Source: Hippopus hippopus
Lineage: Eukaryota; Mollusca; Bivalvia; Cardiida; Cardiidae
Direction of reading: 5' to 3'
DNA: 64,000 nucleotides
NCBI GenBank assembly: GCA_946811185.2
Contig: OX328106.1
Coordinates: 49,116,311 to 49,180,310 of the forward strand
In this document: piece by piece, positions 10,448 through 20,755 of the stretch
Position numbering within the stretch: position 1 is the stretch's first letter
Layout: each line of letters begins with the position of its first letter
Translations under genes and position numbers: made by a program
Notes under the pieces: model-generated
What the model saw: only the letters and a program-made list of their open reading frames with translations
Databases searched by the model: none
What the model was told of the DNA's origin: nothing

Positions 10448-10990
10448 CACTCTTTACCAGATGACAAAAGTTTGGACTGTGCTAGAAGTATATAGATAGG
10501 CCTATAAAAAATATCTGTGTTTAGGGTTTCCTGACCCTGCCTAGAAAATGCTTCTGAACCTAAACTTTTTTACGCTAGAATTGACCAAAAAAAAAAAATC
10601 AGTTGGGTGTGATTTCCGTACATGGTCCATGTGAAAAGTTTCTGTTAAAAAAAAATCCCTACGTACCCTACCTACAGTATCTCGGACCGAAAGCCTAAAC
10701 ACAGATTTTGTTAGGCCTTACAGATGACAAATTAAATTTAGTCAAACTTAATGGGGCAATTTGTCTATCATAGGACAGAAAACGTCGTGGGAAACTGGAA
10801 AGATGCTGAGAAGTGAGAACCAGCATTTTTTCTTTTACGACAATGTTTTTAAAGGCCTTTGGTACAGTATGGTAGGGAACCAGCAACTTCTCCTTTTCCC
10901 ATTATGTTTTCTACCCTATCACAGACAAATTCCAAAATTTGAGTCGCATATAATTCATTGTTTGTAAAAGATTTAAGTTTGGACAAGTCT
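10445..10990. repeat. Chimeric PM1 copies interrupted by PM7
   Basis: A (-) copy starts at 10445 (TAACACTCTTTACCAGATGA). It is broken at 10498 by PM7 and resumes at 10719 with CAGATGACAAATTAAATTTA and a core near 10780-10840. A second partial core and a + right half (CCCATTATGTTTTCTACCC to AAAGAGTTA) follow to about 10990. Confidence 0.7.
10498..10718. mobile_element. PM7, 221-bp element with about 28-bp inverted termini
   Basis: The left end AGGCCTATAAAAAATATCTG (then TGTTTAGGG) is inverted at the right end (CCTAAACACAGATTTTG, then TTAGGCCT). It sits inside a PM1 copy whose two parts continue on either side. Only one copy was seen in this window, and it is too short to encode a transposase. 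Confidence 0.7.
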
Positions 10991-11042
10991 GAAATGTTGT
11001 TTTATAAAGAGTTACAGACACTGTAGACTTTTAATATGATCA

Positions 11043-11161
11043 GGGCCCATATTCACCAATCATGTGTACAAACATTCTTAGTCTTATTCTCAAGAATTTT
11101 CTGTATTTAAAAATAACACAACTTCTGATTGGCTAAACCTATAATTGGTGAATACAGACCC
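11043..11161. mobile_element. PM5 palindromic MITE copy
   Basis: Ends GGGCCCATATTCACCAAT and ATTGGTGAATACAGACCC are inverted. The inner part holds CTTAGTCTTATTCTCAAGAA and TTCTGATTGGCTAAACC, also found in the copies at 40486 and 60200. Confidence 0.72.
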
Positions 11162-11629
11162 AGATCTGTTCGTAAGGCATCTTCAACAGGAGAGAGTAAA
11201 AAAGTAAAGGGCTGAAGAAAACTGGTAAAATTTCAACAAAATATATGATATTCCAAACACATGACAAAGTGTCAGTTCAATTCTAAGCCAACTTTAAAGA
11301 TTGGTTTTGACAAGTTTGAATTAAAGACCATCAGATTTTATTCTTTAAGGTGCTACTTCAAACAGGAAACATCTATTCCATTTGCACCTGTCACAGTTTA
11401 CAGGTACTAAAACCACTACATAACCAAGGCTTGCCCAGCAAGGCTATATGTGCCTTTGTTGACTCATAGAATGAAAATCTTGGATATAAAGAGCCCAAAC
11501 ATTGAAATACAAGAAATCCCAGCAAAAAAATTACTTTAACGTGGCACTGACATGAGTTTCATACAACTTACGAAAATACTCATCATCATCTATCTAGCAC
11601 TCTTAGGGTGGAACCTTCTATTTCATGTA
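11162..11629. other. No gene seen
   Basis: Unique AT-rich stretch. No coding or repeat signal recognised. Confidence 0.4.
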
Positions 11630-11925
11630 CAAAAAATTAAGAACACCTCATGCAGGTGCTAATGCTCGAAAGCAGTTTTTGATTTTCAGTGAAAATTCAA
11701 AGTCGTAAATTGGGCATTACTGAGTCAAAAATACTTTCATGGTGACCCGCCCCTGTTGTGTGGGTTCCTCTTTTGATAGTGAATAACCTGTCCAAGTTTG
11801 AAATAAATATCTTCTGCAATGACAGAGATATGTCAAAGTTTATGCCCGATGACGCAGACAATGATGACACTAAAGCTAAGACAGCACCATGATGTTTTCT
11901 TTGAAAACAGCCGAGCTAAAAAGCA
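11630..11925 (-). mobile_element. Helentron-like non-autonomous element, short copy
   Basis: Starts with a small hairpin (GAACACCTCATGCAGGTGCT) followed by AATGCTCGAAAGCAG. It ends near CAGCCGAGCTAAAAAG, a weak inverted match to the sub-terminal GCTCG. The same hairpin type opens the elements at 20866 and 60128. On the minus strand the hairpin would be the 3' end. Confidence 0.45.
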
Positions 11926-11999
11926 ACGTACCGTACCAAAAATTAATTGAGTTACCAAGGGATAATAAGAAAGTAAAATATTACAGTAAAAGGAACCAT

Positions 12000-12654
12000 A
12001 TCTATCAGTTATTTAGATTTCTACAAACTAATAAAAGCATTTTCAGATGACAAATTAAATGTTGCTAAATAGATAATGAGATATATCTTTGAAAGGGTAG
12101 AAAACAATGTGAGAAATGGTTACCAGCAATTTTCTCCTCTGCCCACAATATTTTCAAAAGGGTTTTTCTTCAGGGTCATTAAAATTGGGATTGTGTTGGA
12201 AAGTTACCATTAGCCCTTTACCAAACCAAAAATTATTAAACTGTTACAAATTTAAAGCATTTGCAGACAACAAAATGTGACTCAAAAATTGAAGTTTGTT
12301 TTTGGACAGGTAGAAAACATTGTGGGAAAAGGAGAAAATGCTATTTAACAGCATTTTCTCCTCCTCCCATAATGTTTACAAAAGCCTTTTTCTTCTGTTT
12401 TTGATAAAACTATGAGTGGTACAGGGTTAACCCTTAACAAAAAAAAAATCTATGATTTCACAACCCGAGGAGAAAGCCTTTTGAAGGATAAGGGGAAAAG
12501 AAGCCAGTAAACAGCATCTATTTTCCTTCCCCACCAATGTTTTTTACCTTTTCATTGACCAGTATATGTACCATTATTGCAGCTAGATTCCATTTTGTCA
12601 TCAGCAAAACTTGTTACTATAGACAAGGTAATATTTTGTTATAGAGTGAAGAGT
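12000..12654. repeat. Three-unit PM1 chain (-,-,+)
   Basis: Units are about 12000-12207 (-, decayed; the left core arm lacks GGAGAAAATGC), 12211-12429 (-, core centre altered to GCTATTTAACAGC) and 12426-12654 (+, heavily decayed). The last two share TTAA 12426-12429. Confidence 0.78.
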
Positions 12655-12924
12655 TCAATTCTAAATTATCAAATATAGCCTGAGGGTCATGGTTGCATTT
12701 TTCAATTGTTTGAACTGCATCTGCTTTGTTCTCCTTTGTGTTGAAATACCTTGAAGAAGTTTAACAAAATATTTATCAGACATTGGAATGTTTTTGTTTT
12801 TCTGATAAAATGCCCATCTAACCATTTTGTTTTTATGTTCAAAACAACATTGACTTTGAACATTTTCTTCACTTTGAAATAAAAAAAAAAAGTTTTGATA
12901 TGAATTAGAATTGAAAAAGTCCAA

Positions 12925-13352
12925 TTAACCCTTTACCAAACAATCCCAACTTTTATCGACCCTTAAAAAAAGCCTTTTGAAAACACTGTGGGAAAAAGAG
13001 AAAATGCTGGTAACCTGCATTTTCTTCTTTTCCCACAATGTTTTCTACCTGTTCCAAAAAAATCTTCAAAATTTGAGTCACATTTATTTTGTCGTCTGCA
13101 AATGCTTTCAATTCTGACAAGTCTTAAATTTTGTTATTTGGTAAAGAGTTAAAGGCCTAACCCATTACATCACAGTCTTGAGTTTTAAAGACTGAGGATG
13201 CAGCCTTTTGAAAACCTTGAGGGCAAAGGAGAAAAAGCAGGTTACTAGCATTTTCTCCTTCTCCAACAAGGTTATCTTCACTTTCACATATAAATAGCAT
13301 TATTTCAGTTACATTTGATTTGTCGTCTGCAAAGACTTAAGTGACATTCAGA
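12925..13352 (+). repeat. Two PM1 copies in direct order
   Basis: 12925-13152 is complete with TTAA ends. 13158-13352 is decayed, lacks its right terminus, and has the core GGTTACTAGCATTTTCTCC. Confidence 0.8.
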
Positions 13353-13414
13353 AAACACTTAGAGAGTGAAAAACACCTTAAGAATTTTTTGCCAACAATA
13401 TAGGTGAAGATCTA

Positions 13415-13485
13415 ACTGAAAGGCACTTAAAGTCTCATCTCTGATCTACACTGTCTAAATTGAGCCTTTAAGTGTTTTTAGAAGC
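13415..13485. repeat. PM2 scrap
   Basis: GAAAGGCACTTAAAGTCTCA and CTGATCTACACTGTCTAAAT resemble parts of PM2. Too decayed for limits. Confidence 0.35.
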
Positions 13486-13534
13486 TGTCAGCAGAATTAT
13501 TAGACAAAGGGAGTCGTCTGCTGGATCACATGAG

Positions 13535-13763
13535 TTAACCCTTTACCAAACAATCCCTGGTTTTTACGACGCTGAGATAGAAGCCTTCTGAAAACATTGT
13601 GGGGAAAGGAGAAAATGCTGGTAACCAGCATTTTCTCCTTTTCCCACAATTTTTTCTACCCTGCGGGAAACAAATTTCAATTTTTGAGTTACATTTATTT
13701 TGTCGTCTGCGAGTGCTTTCAATTTGGACCAGGCTAAAATTTTGTGGTTTGGTAAAGGGTTAA
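13535..13763 (+). repeat. PM1 MITE copy, full length
   Basis: 229 bp with TTAA at both ends, of the CAATCCCTGG / AAATTTCAATTTTTGAGT subtype. Core at about 13587-13655. Confidence 0.9.
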
Positions 13764-14165
13764 ATTGTTCAAGAGAAATCCAATAAAAATGATTTATAGA
13801 AGCAATTTGGGGATCTGATACAGCCATGTTATGTCCAGATATTGTGCTGGACACTAAAACATAAAATTATGTAAATTTTTGGCAGGTGGGCTAGGCTAAT
13901 AGAATTGCCTAATGAGGCAGTTTTTTTCAAAATTAATATTGGAATTTTGTCAAGTCTAAAGTCACTGAATCACATCCATCATATTAAGACAAACTATTTT
14001 TACATCCTTTTACTTCATTCCATTCTAAGCAATATTTCTTCCATTTAATTTGAAATTTTGATTTAATTCTACAATGAATGATTTCATCTTGCAATACCTT
14101 TACCAAGTACTTTTGAGATATTATTTTTAACCAGGTAATTTCTGAGGAAAACATGGCTTTTAAAA
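13764..14165. other. No gene seen
   Basis: Unique AT-rich stretch. No coding or repeat signal recognised. Confidence 0.4.
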
Positions 14166-14969
14166 ATGTTGGTAACCAGCATATTTCCCTTTTCCCACAA
14201 CTTTTTCTTTCCTTTCAGTCAAATCCAAACATTTGAGTCACATTAATTTGTCCTCTGCAAATGTTAACAATTTCGAAGAACCTAAGGTAAAGGTTTAACT
14301 TGTTACCAAAACAAGAAAAACTTAGAATTGTCCAATCTGAAAGCATTTGAAGATGACTAAATAAAATATGACTCGAAAATTGAAATTCGTTTCTGAAAGG
14401 TCAGACAACATTGTGGAAAAAGGAGAAAATGCTGGTTACCAGTGTTTTCTCATTTTGCAACAATGTTATCAAAAGCTTTTTTCCTCAAGGACGTTAAAAA
14501 TCAGAACTGGGTGGTAACAGATTAACCCTTTACCACACAACCCCAAGTTTTAACTCTTTCCTAAACAACATAATTTTGGACTGGCCCAAATTGGAAGCAT
14601 TTGCAGACGACAAAATTAAAGTGACTCAAAAATTGAAATTTGTTTTGGGAAGGGTAGAAAACATTGTGGGAAAAGGAGAAAATGCTGGTTACCAGCATTT
14701 TCTCCTTTTCCCACAATGTTTTCAGAAGGTTTCTTCCTTAGGGTCGTGAAAACCTGGGATTGTTTGGTAAAGGGTTAAAAACCCTAAGAGGGAAAGCTTT
14801 TGAAAACGTTCTTGGAAAAGGAAAAATGCTGATAACCATCATTTTCTCTTTTTCCCAAATTGTTTTTCTACCTATTCAAGGACAACTACTATCATTTGAA
14901 AAACATTTGACTTTCACAAATTCCTTCATTATTGAAGTGTTTGTAATTTTGCTGTGTGGTAAAGCATCA
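14166..14969. repeat. Five-unit PM1 chain
   Basis: Units are 14166-14298 (+, right half), 14295-14525 (-), 14522-14552 (+, only the terminal 31 bases), 14549-14778 (-, intact) and 14775-14969 (+, 5' terminus lost). TTAA is shared at 14295, 14522, 14549 and 14775. The 31-base unit shows that a nearly complete deletion left the junction TTAA in place. Confidence 0.88.
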
Positions 14970-15231
14970 AGACAGACTGTCTACAATATACATGGGGTAA
15001 AGGGTCCAAAATACCAGTAGCAGACTCTTAACAGGTATCAGGGCATCTGGCAAGCCCCCTCAGACAGATAAATACCGCCTGGAAATGATTTTTATACCCC
15101 ACCCCCTGCAATGACAAACACTGAATGGTTTGTGTCTCCAAACCAAATCCCTACTGGGAGGGGGGGGGCCATCTGATGAATGAAATACATTATTCTAAGG
15201 TAAGCTTTTTACCCTATAGCTGTTAAGTGTG

Positions 15232-15345
15232 CTTTAGTGGACAGTATATATCAAGATCAGACTGCACAAAACATGCAGTCTGATCACTGATCTACTTTAA
15301 AATGCGGTGTTTCTTTTGTGTGAAATCAATTTGAAATCGCAACAT
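15232..15345. repeat. PM2 fragment with core
   Basis: GATCAAGATC-type flank, ATCAGACTGCACAAAACATG, then AGTCTGATCACTGATCTAC. The termini are lost. Confidence 0.6.
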
Positions 15346-15393
15346 GAAAATCTATTTTTATTACCGAGTGGAAATTTTCATTTACTTAGCAGC

Positions 15394-16055
15394 TTAACCC
15401 TTTACCAAACAATCCCTGGTTTTCACAACCCTGAAAAAGAAGCCTTTTGAAAACATCGTGGGAAAAGGAGATAATGCTGGTAACCAGCATTTTCTCCTTT
15501 TTCCACAATGTTTTCTTCTCTCCCAGAACAAACTTCAATTTTTGAGTCACGTTAATTTTGTCGTCTCCAAATGCTTTCAATTTGGACCAGTCTAAAATTT
15601 TGTCGTTTGGTAAAGAGTTAAGGGTTAGATTTTCGACCATGTAATTCTTTACCAAACACACAAATTTTTAGACCATTCCAATTTCAAATTATCTGCTGAC
15701 AGCAAATTAAATGTGGCTCAAATGACTGCATTTGTCTTTAAAAGGGTAGAAAACCTTGTGGAAAAAGGACAAAATGCTGATTACCACCGTGTTCTTCTTT
15801 TCCCATAATAATTATGAAAGGCTTCTCCCCCTCACGTGTCTTTAAAGCCAAGGACTGTTTGGTAAAGGGTTATTCATTTACCATACAATCTCCAGGTTTA
15901 ATGAACCGAAGAAGAAGGCTTTTGAAAAGATTGTGGGGAAACCACAAAATCATGATTTTCTACTATTTCAAGACAAAGCCAGATTTTGTCATTTTATATA
16001 ATTTTATTATCTGCAAATGTTTTGAATTTGGATGAGTCTAACATTTTGTCACTTC
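15394..16055. repeat. Three-unit PM1 chain (+,-,+)
   Basis: 15394-15621 (+, intact, CAATCCCTGG subtype), 15642-15873 (-, ends TTAT) and 15875-16055 (+, hairpin core replaced by a short AAAATCATGATTTTC remnant). Confidence 0.82.
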
Positions 16056-16178
16056 ATATTTTGGGTTCAAAGCAATTTCTCTTTGGGTTATAGCTTTTTC
16101 TTACATATTCATGTTTGGTTGATTATATATATTTTTAAAAAACATCAGTGCGTCAAATTTGTTTCTGGAGGTACTTAA

Positions 16179-16406
16179 TTAACTTTTTACCACACAAGGC
16201 AGAGTTTTAATGAACCTGAAGAAAAAACCTTTTGAAAACATTGTGGGAAAAGAAGAAATTGCTGGTAACCAGCATTTTCTTCTTTTCCCACAATATTTTC
16301 TACCCCACAAAATACAATTTTCAATCGATGAGTCAATTTATTTTTCTGTCTGCAAATGCTTTCAATTTGGACAAATATAAAATTTTGTCATCTCGTAAAG
16401 AGTTAA
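16179..16406 (+). repeat. PM1 MITE copy with paired core change
   Basis: TTAA at both ends. Both arms read AAAAGAAGAAA / TTTCTTCTTTT where most copies have AAAAGGAGAAA / TTTCTCCTTTT. Confidence 0.88.
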
Positions 16407-16559
16407 GAAAGGAAGGGGTCAGTTAAAGATCCTGGCCCTTAATATTTATCAATTTGTGACAATAAAACCCCCTGCCAGCTGTACCATGTGACTTCTATGA
16501 CCCTTTAATCCCAGGGCTTTTTTTTTAAACTTGTGACACCAAGGAAAACAAGTGACAAA

Positions 16560-16690
16560 ACAATCCTGAGTTTAAATGACCTATGGTGAGAAGGCCTTTG
16601 AAAACGTTGAGGGAAAAGGAGAGAATGCTGGTTAATAGCATTTCTCCTTTTCCAGCAAAGTTTTCAACCTATTAAAAGACAAATCTCAAG
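16560..16690 (+). repeat. PM1 fragment
   Basis: From CAATCCTGAGTTTAAATGAC through a shortened core to ATTAAAAGACAAATCTCAAG. Both termini are missing. Confidence 0.65.
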
Positions 16691-16708
16691 CTATACTTTT
16701 AAATGGCT

Positions 16709-16911
16709 ATTAACCCTTTTTCACATATTCATTGTTCCTTTTGCAGCAAGTTTTGATTCAGAACAGACTATACCAAACATGCAGTCTGAGCTTGGATCTA
16801 CACTGTTCACTCTCCCCAGACATGTTAAAAGCATAAACCCCACACAATATTTTCAAAAGCCATATTTGTCAGAGTTTTTGAAACAGGAGATTATTTGGTG
16901 AAGGTTCAACA
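16709..16911. repeat. PM2 remnant followed by PM1 right half
   Basis: 16709-16815 holds a decayed PM2 (TGCAGTCTGAGCTTGGATCT). 16838-16911 is the right half of a (-) PM1 starting in the core. Confidence 0.55.
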
Positions 16912-17050
16912 AGATCTAATTTTAGCAGGAATTGGATCTTGAAGTGTTTGCCAGATTTTCAATAAGATCTCAGTTGGACGTGCATTGACTCACTTGAATA
17001 CTGACATTAGAAGAAACTGTCAACAGCTGCACCATGACCCCTTTGTTCCC

Positions 17051-17252
17051 TTAACTGGTGCCAAATAAACCCAACAGAAATATTCATCCTAGGATTATGA
17101 TCTGAATAATAGAAATTTCGTTGTTGCTTTCGTCTACAATGTTTCAGCAAAGCGGACAGAGTAGATCAAAGATCAGGCTGCACATTTTGTGCAGTCGGAT
17201 CTTGATGTACACTGGCCTCAAAGGCAACTGAAGTTGTGAAAGGCGGAATAAG
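17051..17252 (+). repeat. PM2 MITE copy
   Basis: AAATAAACCCAACAGAAAT, TTTCAGCAAAGCGGACAGAG, core TGCACATTTTGTGCAGTC, then GTTGTGAAAGGCGGA. Termini are eroded. Confidence 0.82.
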
Positions 17253-17253
17253 G

Positions 17254-17473
17254 AACAAAACACAGTCCAGAATTTTAAAGACCCTAAAAAAGAAGTCTTT
17301 AGAAAACATTGTGGTCAAAGGAGAAAATGCTGTTAACCAGTATTTTCTCCCTTCCTGACAATGTTTACCAGCTCATCACAGACAAATCTTACAATCCGAT
17401 CAGTCAAATTTGTTGTCTGCAAATGCCTTCAATTTGGATCGGTGTTAAATTCTGTCGTTTGCTAAAGAGTTAA
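17254..17473 (+). repeat. PM1 MITE copy, left end eroded
   Basis: Abuts PM2. The core has an altered centre (GCTGTTAACCAGT). It ends GCTAAAGAGTTAA. Confidence 0.8.
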
Positions 17474-17526
17474 GTGCAAAATTTAATACAATCAGCAGCG
17501 AAGAACCTGAAATTTTGTTGTGTATC

Positions 17527-17757
17527 AATGACTGAATGTGAATGGTGTTTTACACCGCTTTCAACATTATTTTAGTCATATCATGGCAACATCTCACAAA
17601 GACATGCATTTCCTGAGTTTTACCAGTACAGCAGGCTGGGGCTCTGAAGTGTCTTGTCCAGGACACTCCCATGAAAAATCCAGTGGATCCGGTACAGCTC
17701 GAGCCCAGGACCTCCAGGTTACGAGTCCCTCATTTTACCACTGAGCCACACAAGACC
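17527..17757 (-). mobile_element. tRNA-derived SINE, near full length
   Basis: On the minus strand it opens with a tRNA-like head (box A-like GTGGCTCAGTGGTAA, then box B-like GGGCTCGAGC), followed by a body ending near AAACACCATTCACATTCAG. It is related to the copies at 20150 and 41302. Confidence 0.72.
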
Positions 17758-17793
17758 CCTTATTGTGTATAAAGGTTACTTTTTGAGTAAAGA

Positions 17794-18019
17794 GTTGACT
17801 TTTTACCAGAAGAGAAAATTCTGGATTTTTCAAACTTGGAAAGAGATGACAATTTACTGGTAGCTCAAATGATTGCATTTTGCTTTTAGAGTCAAGAAGA
17901 GAAAAACTAGGGAAAAGGTAGAAGTGTGTTTACTAGCATTTTCATCTATTCCTACAATATTTTCAAAATTATTCTACCTCAGGATAATCAAGATACAGGA
18001 TTGTTTGATAATAAATTAA
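17794..18019 (-). repeat. PM1 MITE, diverged
   Basis: Starts TTGACTTTTTACCAGAAG, core GTTTACTAGCATTTTCATC, ends GATAATAAATTAA. Confidence 0.72.
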
Positions 18020-18472
18020 CAAGGTATACAGCAAGTATACAAATGACATACAGACAACTGCTACCACATTTACTAGAAACTTTAGCGAAGATATTTTTAC
18101 ATATGTTACGTTACCTACACCTTTGCATTTGACCACCCAGGTGAGATCTTTCTGCTTTTGTTTATTGACTTTATGAGTTCCCAACATTAGAGATGATAAA
18201 TCATAAAGCATAACTGTTTGTCCAGAGATGCCTAATGTGTTCTAAACAACTATTCATGGGATTATTAACTGATGTAAATTATTTAGAAACATTTTATCTC
18301 TTTTTAAAAAAAAAAAAGGCCCTCAATGAAACAGAAATAAATAACTTTTCTTCTTTCTGTTGAAAAAAATATTGAAACAATAAAATCACATTTCTTTTTT
18401 CATAATTAATGGTTTTTCGCCTTTAAATGTCATTAATGAGTAGACGTCTTTCAGTACATGATGCGAAAGAGT
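18020..18472. other. No gene seen
   Basis: AT-rich stretch with A-runs near 18307. No coding signal. Confidence 0.4.
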
Positions 18473-18700
18473 TTAACTCTTTACTAAACAACAAAATTCT
18501 AGACTTGTTAAAATTGAAAGCATTTGCAGATAACAAATTAAATGTAGCGCAAATGATGAAAGTTTTCTTTGAAAGGGTAGAAACATTGAGGAAAAAGGAG
18601 AAAATGCTGGTTACCAGCATTTTCTCCTTTTCCTACAATGTTTTCAGAAGCTTTCTTTCTTGGGGTGGATAAAAGTCCGGACTGTGTTGAAAAGGCTTAA
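18473..18700 (-). repeat. PM1 MITE copy
   Basis: TTAA at both ends. The core left arm has TTGAGGAAAAAGGAG against an almost normal right arm. Confidence 0.85.
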
Positions 18701-20137
18701 AATACCGGTAATTTAGCACATCAAAAACTCAAAACATGTATCAAGAAACAGGAACAAAGCAGTTATAAGTAAGTTCTAGAGAACATTTAACAGCAATAAG
18801 TAGTGAAAAAAATACAATACCTTTGCCTAATGATAACTGGTAATTCCAACATACACTACAAATGATGCTATAGTTATCCTTTGCGTTGTGGTAAAATGGT
18901 GTATAAATCAGGAAACTTTGTTATGTAAGGTTAAGAAAATACAGAGTGTAAATTTTAACAGTAAAATTTGGGTTAAATGTTATAGTCAGAACAATTCACT
19001 AACCAGTTATCCAAGAGACTTGATCAGCTTCTTCTGGACACCAAACCACCATAGTTCTTTAAAATTTAATTTTTATCCTAAAACATATTAACAACCTCAT
19101 CTAACTTAGTAGTTTTCACCAGGTTCTGTATCAGTTATTCCACAATTGTATCTAGAATGATTATAATGTTATTTAGTCTAGTTATTATTGAACTACATTC
19201 AGCACAGAATCAAGCACTAAATATATCTAATTGCACTTTGGGTTTGTCTGAATACAAGTAAGTTATTTTAGGTCTTCACACTTTTGTATCTGGTTTCTAA
19301 ATAAACTACTTAAGTGTGCCTTCACCACCTAAAGGTAACACCAATGTCTCCAGGCCTCCAATCCAATTAAATCTCCCCTACTATCCAATGATGCACAACA
19401 AATAAACAGACCTGCAGAAATATCTCCTCCCTGAGGCTCCCCCTGCTTTTATACCTGTTCAGTTAAACAGCCAGTGCTTTATCTAAACTGCTATCTTCCA
19501 TCAGTCCCAATCTACAGGTGATTGTTTTAACTCTTTGGACTATATAGCCTCAACTCTCATCAGTTAAAACCTGATTTCCCATGATTCTGATCACAAATGG
19601 AGTGAGACAAGGATCAAAATTTAGGCCTAATCTCTTCTCCAAATCTTCTTAAACCAATTGTGCATAACAATGGGGCATGATTATCAGACCGGATTTTAAG
19701 GGAAATGGACACAATGCAAATACCCCTGAGCCATTGTAAAGCAATCTTCCTTTAAAGTCAACTAATAAACAAGAATGGTTCATTTTACCACATAAAACAG
19801 TCACAGAAATAAAGTTTAGGAAGGTCCAACTGTGTTGGGTTTCACTTGTATTTGAAGGGCAGCTAGTTGTCTTGTAATAAAATCAATTATAGGCTTGATT
19901 ATCTCTGGTTTTGACAATTTTTTGCTAAATGCATTGACTGTGAACCATGAGAAAAAGAAACAAATATAACAAAGGACAACAAAAAGAAGTATTTCCTGTC
20001 CAATACTTTTAAAAATAAAATAGCAATGTCTCCTAATCAATCAAGTAATGTTTGGATGTCTGGTTAGTGGATCTTATTCTTGTTCAAATGCTCTGTTATC
20101 ACGAAGAATCATGGTAGAATGATACTACCTTAGAAGT
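18701..20137. other. No gene or repeat seen
   Basis: About 1.4 kb free of PM1 and PM2, the longest such gap in the left third. No open frame has coding character. Confidence 0.45.
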
Positions 20138-20149
20138 TCTACCTTTTTT

Positions 20150-20419
20150 GGTTGGTTGGTTGGTTGTATTGGGGTTTAACGCCACTTTAACAGCTAAGGT
20201 CATATCATGGCGGTCGGTGACGCACATGTTTCCTGGCTTTCTCACACCAGTACTAACACAACTTTCTTTCCAAAGTCACCGACTACTTTTCTCACATGCT
20301 TCAGCAGAGGTGAGAGGCGAAAATACGCCGGAAAGAAAGTTCGCTTCAACCGGGTATCGAACTCACAACCACCAGGTCATGAGTCTGACACGCTCACCAC
20401 TGAGCCACCCGGGCGGGGC
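20150..20419 (-). mobile_element. tRNA-derived SINE, full length, with target-site duplication
   Basis: On the minus strand it starts with a tRNA-like head (CGGGTGGCTCAGTGGTGAGC, then box B-like GTGAGTTCGATACC) and ends with GGCGTTAAACCCC and an (AACC)n tail. Target-site duplication TCTACCTTTTTT lies at 20138-20149 and 20420-20431, so the insertion is complete and fairly recent. Confidence 0.88.
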
Positions 20420-20431
20420 TCTACCTTTTTT

Positions 20432-20755
20432 GTATATAACATTTGAAAAGGAAGTTCTAAATAAATGCAACAGGCACTGTTTGGATAGGGGAAACAATTC
20501 TACAAAATACAATTTCATGGCTATTTTTGCCACAATATGGCAATATAAAGTTGAATCAGTGGTGTGATCTTGAACCTTCTCTATTTTCATAGGAAATGGA
20601 ATTTGAGCCTTACACTGTAATTGGCTAAGGTATGCAATCAAAATCATAATATACTGAAGAATCATTAGATTTTTATTCTGTAATACTGTCCAATAAAAGA
20701 AATACCTCCACCTTGAACTTAAGCATGGACATACAGAGAATCTTTGCATAGGAAA
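20432..20755. other. No gene seen
   Basis: Unique stretch between the SINE and a Helentron-like element. Confidence 0.4.
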
